Positions 1 through 6,630 of a stretch of 7,201 nucleotides of DNA are shown one piece after another. Positions within the stretch are counted from its first letter, which is position 1; each line of letters begins with the position of its first letter. The position numbers and the translations under genes were made by a program. Below the pieces are notes generated by a model. The model was not told the DNA's origin and did not search any database. It saw nothing but the letters and a program-made list of their open reading frames with translations. Origin of the DNA: Methylococcaceae bacterium (GTDB lineage Bacteria > Pseudomonadota > Gammaproteobacteria > Methylococcales > Methylomonadaceae); the NCBI GenBank assembly GCA_013140465.1, contig JABFST010000223.1, positions 1 through 7,201 of the forward strand. Reading direction: 5' to 3'.

Positions 1-1
1 A

Positions 2-3000
2 AACGGTTTAGTCAGTGGCACTGAACCCAACCCAGTCCCCAAACCTCTTAATGAACCCAGCCCAGTCCCCAAACCTCTTAATGCTTTGGCATTAGCCAAT
101 GAACAACTCATTGTGTCCAACCAAGATTGGGAACTGCTTACCGATATTTTTGGTGACAATACGAGCTGGCAAGCTTGGTTAGACAATTTGCAAAACATAC
201 TCCAGATGGTGCGCCACGCCCGCCAACAGCAACCACATAAAGCCTGGGCAGAACGTGCGGCTTGGCGACGCTTACGCGAACATATTGTCGTGATTGGTAA
301 TGAACGTTTTACCCTAGCCGCACAACAAGCCTTACCCGCTTTAGGCTGGCAGGCACTCGAAAAAATTTGGTCTGAATATATCGAACAATCTTTACGCGAT
401 TTGGATCAGCAAGTGCGCCAACAACCAGACCATTATTTAATTTTAGAAACACAAGACCATTGGCTAGACAGCAAACACTTAAAACTTAGCTTAAATTTGC
501 ATAATTATTTTCCGGCACATTTAAATTTAAACCAGCTGTCATGGCAGGGTCTAGCTATCAATCAAGCCGGACTCCCAAAACTCCTGCAAGCTGACGACCA
601 TTTAAGCACCTTGACCCTAGATTTGCACAGCGATACCGACAACAAATTAATCGGCGACTTACAACTCGACTTTAGCGATTTGGAATTGGGCCAATCGTTC
701 ACCGTCCCTTTCCCTGTTGCCATAGAGCGCAATTTAAGCCATTTTTCGTCTGACCCACAATGGCTAGGCACTTGGCAACGCTTAGAAGCCTTGCTCATCG
801 CTTATACAGATTGCGCAGAACCCTTTTACTGGCTGGATGGCGATGTTTGGAGCCATGAAGAACGTAGCTTGCTTAAAGACTTGGTTAGCCATAAATTTAA
901 TGTATCGGTGGCAAATGACTTATGGCATCCGACGCAGGATTTAGCCAGTACAGAAAACATACCGCTGTTTTCACCCGATCTAGCCCTCAGTGCTCCCGCT
1001 AGTACACAGCTAGAACAGCTTCATGCCTTGTTGTTACCGTGGCTAGGCTCACAAAACCACGCTTATTGGGCTTTGACCTTATGGCATCACCACCATCGCT
1101 TACCCGACAGTATAGCGGCAGCCTTAACCTCTGTGCTGCCCCAGCCTGAAAACGTCAACACCGCATTAACCAAACTACTAGGCCAAACTAACAAAGTAGC
1201 CGATATTATGGCTGTACTCGGTACGCTGCCCCAACGCGCCCTAGGCGCATGGTGTGCAAACGAACCTTTTTATGCGCTAAAACCCGAAGAAAAGGCGTTA
1301 GCAAACCGCGTGTATTTACCTGCCGCGAGTTTGTTGCCTATGGACATTTGGACGCTATTGGATGCACATCCTGTAGCCGTCGAAGACCTTGCCGCGCTGT
1401 TAAACCTTAATGCAGAAACCGTGCTGGATCAGCAACAACTAAGGCTAGGCTTTTACGAGGTCGCCCCCCAACTATTCCAGACTACACCTAGCAACCCTAA
1501 CGATATTGACCCTATCGCCCAGAAACTCTTAGCCAAACTCGGGGCAGGCAGTGTTTCTTATCAAACCCCTGCATGGTGTTTAGCCTTAGTCCAGCCTCCC
1601 TTATTTTTATATTGGCAAGATTTTGATCGGGTGTATTTATTGCCGAAAGTGTCTTCGGTTACTCGGGCAACCTTACGCACGTTACCTAAGGGGCTGTGGT
1701 TATGTTTGGGTGAAAGCCATGCACCTAGCGACTTAAACGGGGTTGCGATTGGTTTAACTGAACAGCAAACCCTCGCCTTATTACACACAGAACAGCCTGA
1801 CGAAGCGTTGCAATGGCTAAACCGTATCGCCGGCACCCAACTCTCTATCAACCCGGCCTTAGCTTTTCGTGCAGCCTTCGGTTTAGGCAATTTAATAGGC
1901 AGCCAATTTTTATATCGGGACTCTGAAATACAAACCCTCTGGAGTTGCTTAAACGCAGCTGACCAACACGAAAGTACAGGCAGTGCGACCCTGATTATCG
2001 GCGGTCAGCGTATGGGCAAAACCTGTTTGCGTGAGCGCATCTTGTATGAAGTCCGAAAACAGCAACCGAAGCGGGTGTGTTTATCTTTTAATTTTGAGGG
2101 CAAAACTGAACTCAGCCAAAGCGAAATGTTCGGCATTAAACTTGAATTTTGGTTTTTTAAAGAAATGGCGGCTCTGTTCCAAAAACAAGGCCAACTATTT
2201 GATTATGATTGGGGCAGCGCTTATGAAGAAAACAAAGACAAACGCAAAAAGGCCCGCGAACGCTTAGAACAACATTTGACCAGCATAAAAACCCGCACAG
2301 GCCATACCGTGTTATTTACCTTTGATGAAACCGAGCATTTGGTTAAAGCCGACACCCAAAACGCCAAATACCGTTATGAGTTATTCAGCTTATTCCGGCC
2401 TTTATTGCAAGCAAACAAGCTGTGCTTGATAGCCACCTCTTACCCATTTGGTGCTGACATGCCTTATGCCCTCAACATCGCTAGCCACAACAGCGACAGC
2501 CCTATGTATAACACGTTTGCCCAAAAATTAACCTTAAGTGCGTGGCTGCCTAGCCAAGCTTGGGATTATTTACAATCGCGCTTAGCGGGGTTTGGCGTGA
2601 TATTGCCACGTTATTACCGTCAAGAACTGATAGACATCAGCCGTGGTGTACCGTGGATATTGCAATTTTTTGGACAAACCTTGTGCGAAACTTTGCTTAA
2701 ACTGAACTCCACGACAAAAATAGTCAGCACCCAAGTCTGGCAAATCACCCGACAAATCGTATTAAAAGAAATACACAAAGAATTGCGGCAATCGGTAGAG
2801 CGTATCGCCGAAATACAAGACCAGTTACACAACATTAATGTAAGCACGCAACCTGAAAGCTTGTTAAGCCAAGGCCATTTATGGATAGCCATGACTAATC
2901 TGGCAAGCGCACAACCCCGGCCATTGCTACAAGCGGAAAATCTATGGCCTTGCTGTTTAGGTTTTTATATGGCCGAACTCGAAAAAGAACTCCCCCACGC

Positions 3001-3142
3001 GAAACCAGCGGCATTAAAGGACAGCTTAATCCGTTTGGCAGCAACACCGATACTGGAAGGCGATGCCAATGACGGTAAGCATTATGTATTTGCCAATAAC
3101 TTATTGCCAATGTGGTTACAGTATTTTAACGGAGAGCACTAA
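2..3142 (+). CDS. Large STAND/AAA-like P-loop ATPase, C-terminal part (5'-truncated by window edge)
   Basis: The frame is open from the window edge, so this is the last 1046 residues of a longer protein. The first apparent start, TTG at 86, has no Shine-Dalgarno site and lies inside open frame, so I reject it. Residue numbers below count from that TTG. A proline-rich tandem repeat comes first, then about 600 mostly helical residues that match no family I know. The ATPase domain follows: Walker A GGQRMGKT (639-646), Walker B VLFTFDE (D747, E748), a sensor-1-like strand LCLIATSYP (779-787), and SRGVPWILQ (852-860), which resembles the GxP motif in the helical lid of STAND and prokaryotic ATPase_2-type proteins. 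The C-terminal YVFANNLLPMWLQYF looks like the end of a winged helix. No signal peptide or clear membrane segment is visible in this part. It probably acts as a cytoplasmic switch or sensor ATPase; the ligand is unknown. The stop overlaps the next gene's start by one base. Confidence 0.88.
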   Translation, partial: NGLVSGTEPNPVPKPLNEPSPVPKPLNALALANEQLIVSNQDWELLTDIFGDNTSWQAWLDNLQNILQMVRHARQQQPHKAWAERAAWRRLREHIVVIGNERFTLAAQQALPALGWQALEKIWSEYIEQSLRDLDQQVRQQPDHYLILETQDHWLDSKHLKLSLNLHNYFPAHLNLNQLSWQGLAINQAGLPKLLQADDHLSTLTLDLHSDTDNKLIGDLQLDFSDLELGQSFTVPFPVAIERNLSHFSSDPQWLGTWQRLEALLIAYTDCAEPFYWLDGDVWSHEERSLLKDLVSHKFNVSVANDLWHPTQDLASTENIPLFSPDLALSAPASTQLEQLHALLLPWLGSQNHAYWALTLWHHHHRLPDSIAAALTSVLPQPENVNTALTKLLGQTNKVADIMAVLGTLPQRALGAWCANEPFYALKPEEKALANRVYLPAASLLPMDIWTLLDAHPVAVEDLAALLNLNAETVLDQQQLRLGFYEVAPQLFQTTPSNPNDIDPIAQKLLAKLGAGSVSYQTPAWCLALVQPPLFLYWQDFDRVYLLPKVSSVTRATLRTLPKGLWLCLGESHAPSDLNGVAIGLTEQQTLALLHTEQPDEALQWLNRIAGTQLSINPALAFRAAFGLGNLIGSQFLYRDSEIQTLWSCLNAADQHESTGSATLIIGGQRMGKTCLRERILYEVRKQQPKRVCLSFNFEGKTELSQSEMFGIKLEFWFFKEMAALFQKQGQLFDYDWGSAYEENKDKRKKARERLEQHLTSIKTRTGHTVLFTFDETEHLVKADTQNAKYRYELFSLFRPLLQANKLCLIATSYPFGADMPYALNIASHNSDSPMYNTFAQKLTLSAWLPSQAWDYLQSRLAGFGVILPRYYRQELIDISRGVPWILQFFGQTLCETLLKLNSTTKIVSTQVWQITRQIVLKEIHKELRQSVERIAEIQDQLHNINVSTQPESLLSQGHLWIAMTNLASAQPRPLLQAENLWPCCLGFYMAELEKELPHAKPAALKDSLIRLAATPILEGDANDGKHYVFANNLLPMWLQYFNGEH
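22..81 (+). repeat. 30-bp tandem repeat encoding a proline-rich linker
   Basis: Two adjacent 30-bp units (22-51 and 52-81) differ at one base only (A at 30, G at 60). Read in the frame of the large ATPase gene they encode EPNPVPKPLN followed by EPSPVPKPLN. The repeat length is a multiple of three, so copy-number change would keep the frame. The peptide looks like an extended hinge between an upstream domain and the part seen here. No third copy is visible on either side. Confidence 0.9.
3131..3136 (+). promoter_or_regulatory. Ribosome binding site for the second gene
   Basis: GGAGAG ends 5 nt before the ATG at 3142. It lies inside the last codons of the ATPase gene and supports this ATG over the in-frame ATG at 3187, which has no comparable upstream site. 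The stop and start overlap as TAATG, so ribosomes finishing the first gene can reinitiate on the second. Confidence 0.75.
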
Positions 3143-4365
3143 TGGGCGTACATTTTCGGCTATTAAACATCAATACCTCATCGGCAATGTCTACAAAGCC
3201 TTTGGACGATTTTTTAGGGGGGACACACAGCGGGTTTCATGCATTTTTTACGCGTGGTGCTTGGATTACAGGTTTGAGAGAACTTAATACAACATCAACA
3301 AGAACTTTAAACGAATGTTTTAAACGCAACCAAAACAACTTACGCATTGAAAACCTAGATAATATCGACAAATTAAAATTAACTGCGCCATGCTTATATT
3401 TAATGGGTGAAAAACCCACGGATGATTTACCCAAAAACGTTTTGCTATTCTGCCAAAAACTGCGCGACAGCTTAGCTGGAGAAGAAAATCCCTACGCAAC
3501 AAATAACCAGCCCAAAAACGTCTTGGCTTTCTTCCAAAAACCTCGCGACAGCTTAGCGGGAAATGCAAATCCCTACCCGACAAAAGTAGGATTTTCATTA
3601 AACCAAGCGATGATACTCAATTTTAGCTCCGACCGTTACGAGCAAAGCGCATTACACCCAGGCAATTTAGGTTACAACGAATATTTGCTTTGGAATGATG
3701 GTGGCTTATGGGGGGCAGACAGTTGGCATAACGAACGCGAACGGCTTTTATCCCAGTTCGACGCACAAGCAGCCGACAACCGTTTGGCATGGCTAGGTGC
3801 AGGTTGGTTGAGTTCGCGTTTATCCGAACACATCCAAAACAACCCAAAGCCTTGGATACATCATCCCGATATAGACACATGGGCGCGTAAATCATTAGAA
3901 ACCTTAAAGCAATTTGATACGGTATTAATAAACCATTATCACAAACAAGAAAAACCCGAAGATCCACCCGGCAGAAAAGCCTGGAATACCTATCTGCGTA
4001 CCTTATGTGATTTTTTACCTTACCATTATTCTGATGAAGAAGCGACGCGGGTACGGTTGCCCAGCAATAGCTTAGCCAATAAAGGCGGCCCAAGACCGTG
4101 GCGTGGGCTGTTGCACGATACCGTGACAATGCACGTTAGGCATTTGTTGATTGAGGGCTGGCTGACCTTATGGCCTATAGTTGACAGCAACGGCTTTGAA
4201 GCCCTGTATTTGCAGCCAGGGTCTATGGCTTTGTTATATTGGGCGGCACGGCAAGCGGACATGCCGCACACGGCATCACCCGATGACTTTTTAAACGGCT
4301 ATGATTGGTCCAACCCCTTGTGGTTTGGCGGACAATGGCATTATGCAAACCCACAGGAGCCTTAA
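3142..4365 (+). CDS. Hypothetical tryptophan-rich protein with internal 27-residue duplication
   Basis: This is a complete gene of 407 residues, with ATG at 3142 chosen from the GGAGAG site just upstream. I do not recognise the family. The protein appears soluble: I see no signal peptide, membrane segment, P-loop or convincing catalytic motif. An N-terminal part of about 95 residues is followed by two 27-residue tandem repeats (97-123 and 124-150) sharing PKNVL, QK, RDSLAG and NPY. A C-terminal region (about 155-407) is rich in aromatic residues, including LLWNDGGLWGADSWHN and YDWSNPLWFGGQWHY; I count 16 tryptophans in the whole protein. The gene overlaps the large ATPase stop by one base and ends 2 nt before the membrane ATPase start. 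It is therefore likely co-translated with both ATPases and may be an adaptor or effector of the same system, which is inference from position alone. Confidence 0.85.
   Translation: MGVHFRLLNINTSSAMSTKPLDDFLGGTHSGFHAFFTRGAWITGLRELNTTSTRTLNECFKRNQNNLRIENLDNIDKLKLTAPCLYLMGEKPTDDLPKNVLLFCQKLRDSLAGEENPYATNNQPKNVLAFFQKPRDSLAGNANPYPTKVGFSLNQAMILNFSSDRYEQSALHPGNLGYNEYLLWNDGGLWGADSWHNERERLLSQFDAQAADNRLAWLGAGWLSSRLSEHIQNNPKPWIHHPDIDTWARKSLETLKQFDTVLINHYHKQEKPEDPPGRKAWNTYLRTLCDFLPYHYSDEEATRVRLPSNSLANKGGPRPWRGLLHDTVTMHVRHLLIEGWLTLWPIVDSNGFEALYLQPGSMALLYWAARQADMPHTASPDDFLNGYDWSNPLWFGGQWHYANPQEP
3430..3585 (+). repeat. 81-bp in-frame tandem duplication within the second gene
   Basis: Units begin at 3430 and 3511, both with CCCAAAAACG, giving an exact period of 81 bp or 27 codons. 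By hand alignment the first 66 bp differ at 11 positions; similarity fades after ACAAA in the second unit. Several changes alter the protein (for example LLFCQKL versus LAFFQKP), while RDSLAG and NPY are kept. The duplication is therefore older than the proline-rich one at the left edge. Confidence 0.88.
4355..4359 (+). promoter_or_regulatory. Ribosome binding site that fixes the start of the membrane ATPase
   Basis: AGGAG lies 8 nt before the ATG at 4368, overlapping the final codons of the second gene. This decides the start: the open frame extends left to a TTG at 4305 and an ATG at 4335, but these would overlap the second gene and lack a good site. Confidence 0.8.
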
Positions 4366-4367
4366 CC

Positions 4368-6347
4368 ATGCCCCCTGCCATAGGAGAAGAATTTCACCGC
4401 AAAAAACAACAAATTCGCGATTTTTGCAAACGCGCCACTAATAGCGGTGGTGTATTGTTGGTGACAGGCACACGCGGTGTGGGTAAAACCCGGCTAGTCG
4501 ATGAAGCCTTGAATGAGCGGGACAAAATAGACGCGTGCCGTTATGAAACACCTCGACTACCGCGTGACGTTAAGCGTTTTATTATACGCGTTGATGTAGA
4601 CCCCAATTTCCCTAACCCTAAACCCGAAGCCAACAGCACAGACGATGCGCCCCCTGACGAAAACACTCTGGCGTTTATTTTAATCCGCAATATTATTTTT
4701 GCCTTGACAAGCACCATAGACAGTCGGTTTAGTTTGCGCAAACACGGAAAAACACTGTATGCACGCTTGGGGTTTTGGAATTATTGGTTTGCGCCGAATG
4801 GCTTGATGCCGGGAGTGTTTAAAGGCTGGTGCTGGTTAATACTGACGGCAATTTTTATGTCGCTTACTTGTTTGCTTCATCATGGCCTGATTTTAAAATG
4901 GCTTTATATGTTCACTCTTGGCACTTTAGGTGCTTTTGCAATGCCCCTCTCTTTAGGGGACGCAGCTTGTTTAAGCCTGATTAGCTTGGTGTTGGCGTGG
5001 CTGTTGTTGCGGTGGCTTGATTTGCGTGCCTTTGCGTTCATCTCAGCTGACCTTTATGATTTAGCCCATGCCCAAGAAAAAACCAAAAACCATTCCGATA
5101 ACCGTGAAGATAAAAGTGAAATGACCAGTAAGTTGCCTTGGCTTTTAGTCGGCATAGTCCTTATCTGCGTAGTGGTTAATCCCGAATGGGCTTCACCGTT
5201 AACTGATCTGATGCCTCAAGAGCAGACTACTACCAGCGTTGCAGACACGCCTTCTAATCCAGAACAATCCGACAAAAACGCTAAACAAACCCAAGGCGAC
5301 CATCACGAAACCTCCCCCCACGAAGACCATTTAACCCGCGTCCAAGCATTCATACTCACAGCAAGTTTGCTCATTACCTTTTTGGTCACGCGCACGCATA
5401 GCCACAATAATCAAGACCGCGCCGACTTTGGTATCGACAATCCCGTGTGGATGATTACCTTATTGCGCCGCTATCTCTATACATGCCACCGCTGCGGCAT
5501 AGAACCCGTGTTGGTGCTGGATGAGCTGGATAAGCTGGAAGACATTGAATACTGGGTTAAGCATAAAGGACAGGATACGGAAAAACCGGGCCTAACTAAA
5601 CTAGGTATGTTTTTAATGGCCTTGGCACGTTTAAAATCTAGCCTAGGAGCCGAGTTTTTATGGGTATTGGTCAGTGGATCCAGGCTTTATAGTTATTTAC
5701 AAGAAGATAGGCACGATTGCAAAAATGGGGCTTTAGGCTTATTGGCGACAGTGATTCATCAAGACATCATTTTAGGGCCTTCGGACTATAAATCGGCAGA
5801 GGATTATTTCAACGGATTGAATCAAAACTTGGCTGAACCGTATAAAAAATATCTATGGCTACGTTCACGCGGCAATTTTGCCACTATGATTAGGAACCAT
5901 GAAGCATATAAAAACCTATCCAGCACGCCTTTTGTAAACAACTTGGCGGACGCGGTAATAGGCATTTGGAACCCTGACACACAATTAGGCTTCTTAAAAA
6001 ACTCTCCCACACGCTTGGTTAAGCAACAACTGCACGCCGAATGGGTGCAAATTTGGATACATGCGGGCATACTGGAAATTGCCAATCGGCTTACTAAACA
6101 ACAATTCAACTATTCTTACTTTTCTGAAACCTTGCCGCAAGCGGTTAAAGACAAATATGGTGATAGCCAAGGCGAATTAGAAGAACTGGAAATAACTGCA
6201 CTTTTTTCTGAGCAACCTGAATTATTGACGTTATTGGGGGAAAGGTTGTTTTTTGCGTATCTTAACCGTTGTGAATTCTTAAATGACCCTCATAGCGATC
6301 TCAACTTAGGTTCAATTTTAAGTTTTAAGCCAAGTTTCTATCGTTAA
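4368..6347 (+). CDS. Membrane-embedded P-loop ATPase with split NTPase domain (KAP-like architecture)
   Basis: This is a complete protein of 659 residues starting at ATG 4368. Walker A is GTRGVGKT (34-41) and Walker B is PVLVLDELDKL (380-390, D385/E386), followed by a sensor-1-like strand ending in VSGSR (435-439). Between the two motifs lie hydrophobic segments at about 154-173, 176-196, 199-217, 256-271 and 325-341. A hydrophilic, His/Asp/Thr-rich stretch (272-324) separates the last two and may be periplasmic. Five segments would put the Walker motifs on opposite sides, so one call is wrong or one segment is missed. Insertion of membrane helices between Walker A and B is the hallmark of KAP NTPases (Kidins220 and phage-exclusion PifA). 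However, the Walker B here is closer to Orc/Cdc6-type LDELDKL than to the usual KAP IDDLDR, so membership is uncertain. The C-terminal 200 residues are soluble and unassigned. It lies 2 nt after the preceding gene and is the last gene of the operon. Confidence 0.88.
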   Translation: MPPAIGEEFHRKKQQIRDFCKRATNSGGVLLVTGTRGVGKTRLVDEALNERDKIDACRYETPRLPRDVKRFIIRVDVDPNFPNPKPEANSTDDAPPDENTLAFILIRNIIFALTSTIDSRFSLRKHGKTLYARLGFWNYWFAPNGLMPGVFKGWCWLILTAIFMSLTCLLHHGLILKWLYMFTLGTLGAFAMPLSLGDAACLSLISLVLAWLLLRWLDLRAFAFISADLYDLAHAQEKTKNHSDNREDKSEMTSKLPWLLVGIVLICVVVNPEWASPLTDLMPQEQTTTSVADTPSNPEQSDKNAKQTQGDHHETSPHEDHLTRVQAFILTASLLITFLVTRTHSHNNQDRADFGIDNPVWMITLLRRYLYTCHRCGIEPVLVLDELDKLEDIEYWVKHKGQDTEKPGLTKLGMFLMALARLKSSLGAEFLWVLVSGSRLYSYLQEDRHDCKNGALGLLATVIHQDIILGPSDYKSAEDYFNGLNQNLAEPYKKYLWLRSRGNFATMIRNHEAYKNLSSTPFVNNLADAVIGIWNPDTQLGFLKNSPTRLVKQQLHAEWVQIWIHAGILEIANRLTKQQFNYSYFSETLPQAVKDKYGDSQGELEELEITALFSEQPELLTLLGERLFFAYLNRCEFLNDPHSDLNLGSILSFKPSFYR

Positions 6348-6362
6348 ATCCATTTACCCGTA

Positions 6363-6389
6363 GGGCGGTTTATTGCCGTAAAACCGTCT
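6363..6389 (+). terminator. Weak terminator-like hairpin after the operon
   Basis: A 9-bp stem pairs GGGCGGTTT (6363-6371) with AAACCGTCT (6381-6389), including two G-T pairs, around a 9-nt loop. It begins 16 nt after the membrane ATPase stop. The following T-run is short and displaced (GAAAGTTTT), so this is not a textbook intrinsic terminator. It may instead block 3' exonucleases or act together with the downstream repeats. Confidence 0.4.
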
Positions 6390-6463
6390 GAAAGTTTTAT
6401 GAAAAACCCTCCCCCAAAGTTATCTTGCTTTTTAAGTCATTGAATTTTAAGATTTGTGGAAAA

Positions 6464-6528
6464 GGCTTTAGCCGTTTAGTCGAGGCTAAAACCGCTCCCA
6501 CGCCGCCAACAGAGCAAGGTCTAAAGCC
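6464..6528 (-). repeat. REP-like palindromic element
   Basis: On the minus strand 6484-6501 reads GTGGGAGCGGTTTTAGCC, close to the GTGGGAGCGG head I recall from REP elements of Pseudomonas and relatives. TTTAGCC (6467-6473) pairs with GGCTAAA (6484-6490) around a 10-nt loop. GGCTTTAG (6464-6471) can alternatively pair with CTAAAGCC (6521-6528), giving two competing folds. The 8-mer TAAAACCG occurs both here (6487-6494) and in the hairpin upstream (6379-6386), so the elements may be related. No RAYT-type transposase is in the window. Confidence 0.5.
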
Positions 6529-6584
6529 GTTGCACTCCAGTTGTAGGCTCCGGCATCCATGCCTACAGGTTGGTAACAACGGCT
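6525..6584. repeat. Nested inverted repeat (60 bp)
   Basis: An outer perfect 8-bp arm pair, AGCCGTTG (6525-6532) and CAACGGCT (6577-6584), encloses an inner perfect 7-bp pair, TGTAGGC (6542-6548) and GCCTACA (6561-6567), with a 12-nt loop. CCA (6537-6539) and TGG (6571-6573) could add pairing between them. The left arm overlaps the REP-like element by 4 bp. It could be a dispersed repeat, a bidirectional transcript-end structure, or part of one larger element with its neighbour. Confidence 0.55.
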
Positions 6585-6630
6585 GATGTAGTTGCTTTTA
6601 ACCGAACAAATACAGCTCAATCAAAAACAA

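Larger units (their letters stand above)
6348..6630. other. Intergenic region between convergent genes, rich in inverted repeats
   Basis: These 283 bp separate the stop of the membrane ATPase from the stop of the minus-strand gene. I see no credible coding sequence: a 60-codon minus-strand frame crosses the repeats and has no other support. The content is one terminator-like hairpin near the left end, a REP-like element in the middle and a nested inverted repeat towards the right, annotated separately. No promoter is expected between two converging genes, and I see none. Confidence 0.7.

Noticed and set aside
86..88. TTG as the start of the large ATPase gene
   Set aside because: The frame is open to the window edge, no ribosome binding site precedes it, and an in-frame peptide repeat lies directly upstream.
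1561..1890. 109-codon minus-strand open frame
   Set aside because: It lies inside the large ATPase gene, whose frame is continuous there; the composition suggests an antisense shadow.
3623..4129. 168-codon minus-strand open frame
   Set aside because: It lies wholly inside the second gene, has arginine/cysteine-rich composition typical of an antisense shadow, and shows no recognisable motif.
4305..4367. Longer N-terminus for the membrane ATPase starting at TTG 4305 or ATG 4335
   Set aside because: Both overlap the second gene without a good ribosome binding site, while ATG 4368 has AGGAG at 8 nt.
4944..4959. CCCCT/AGGGG inverted repeat
   Set aside because: A 5-bp stem inside the membrane ATPase coding region with no following T-run; likely chance.
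5484..5496. CxxC pair (CHRC, residues 373-376) just before Walker B as a zinc site
   Set aside because: There is no second cysteine or histidine pair at a suitable spacing nearby; probably incidental.
6381..6392. Neisserial DNA uptake sequence resemblance (AAACCGTCTGAA)
   Set aside because: It matches the DUS core only partly (10 of 12 against ATGCCGTCTGAA), occurs once, and is explained by the right arm of the hairpin.
6397..6579. 60-codon minus-strand open frame in the intergenic region
   Set aside because: It runs through the inverted repeats and has no motif or ribosome binding evidence.
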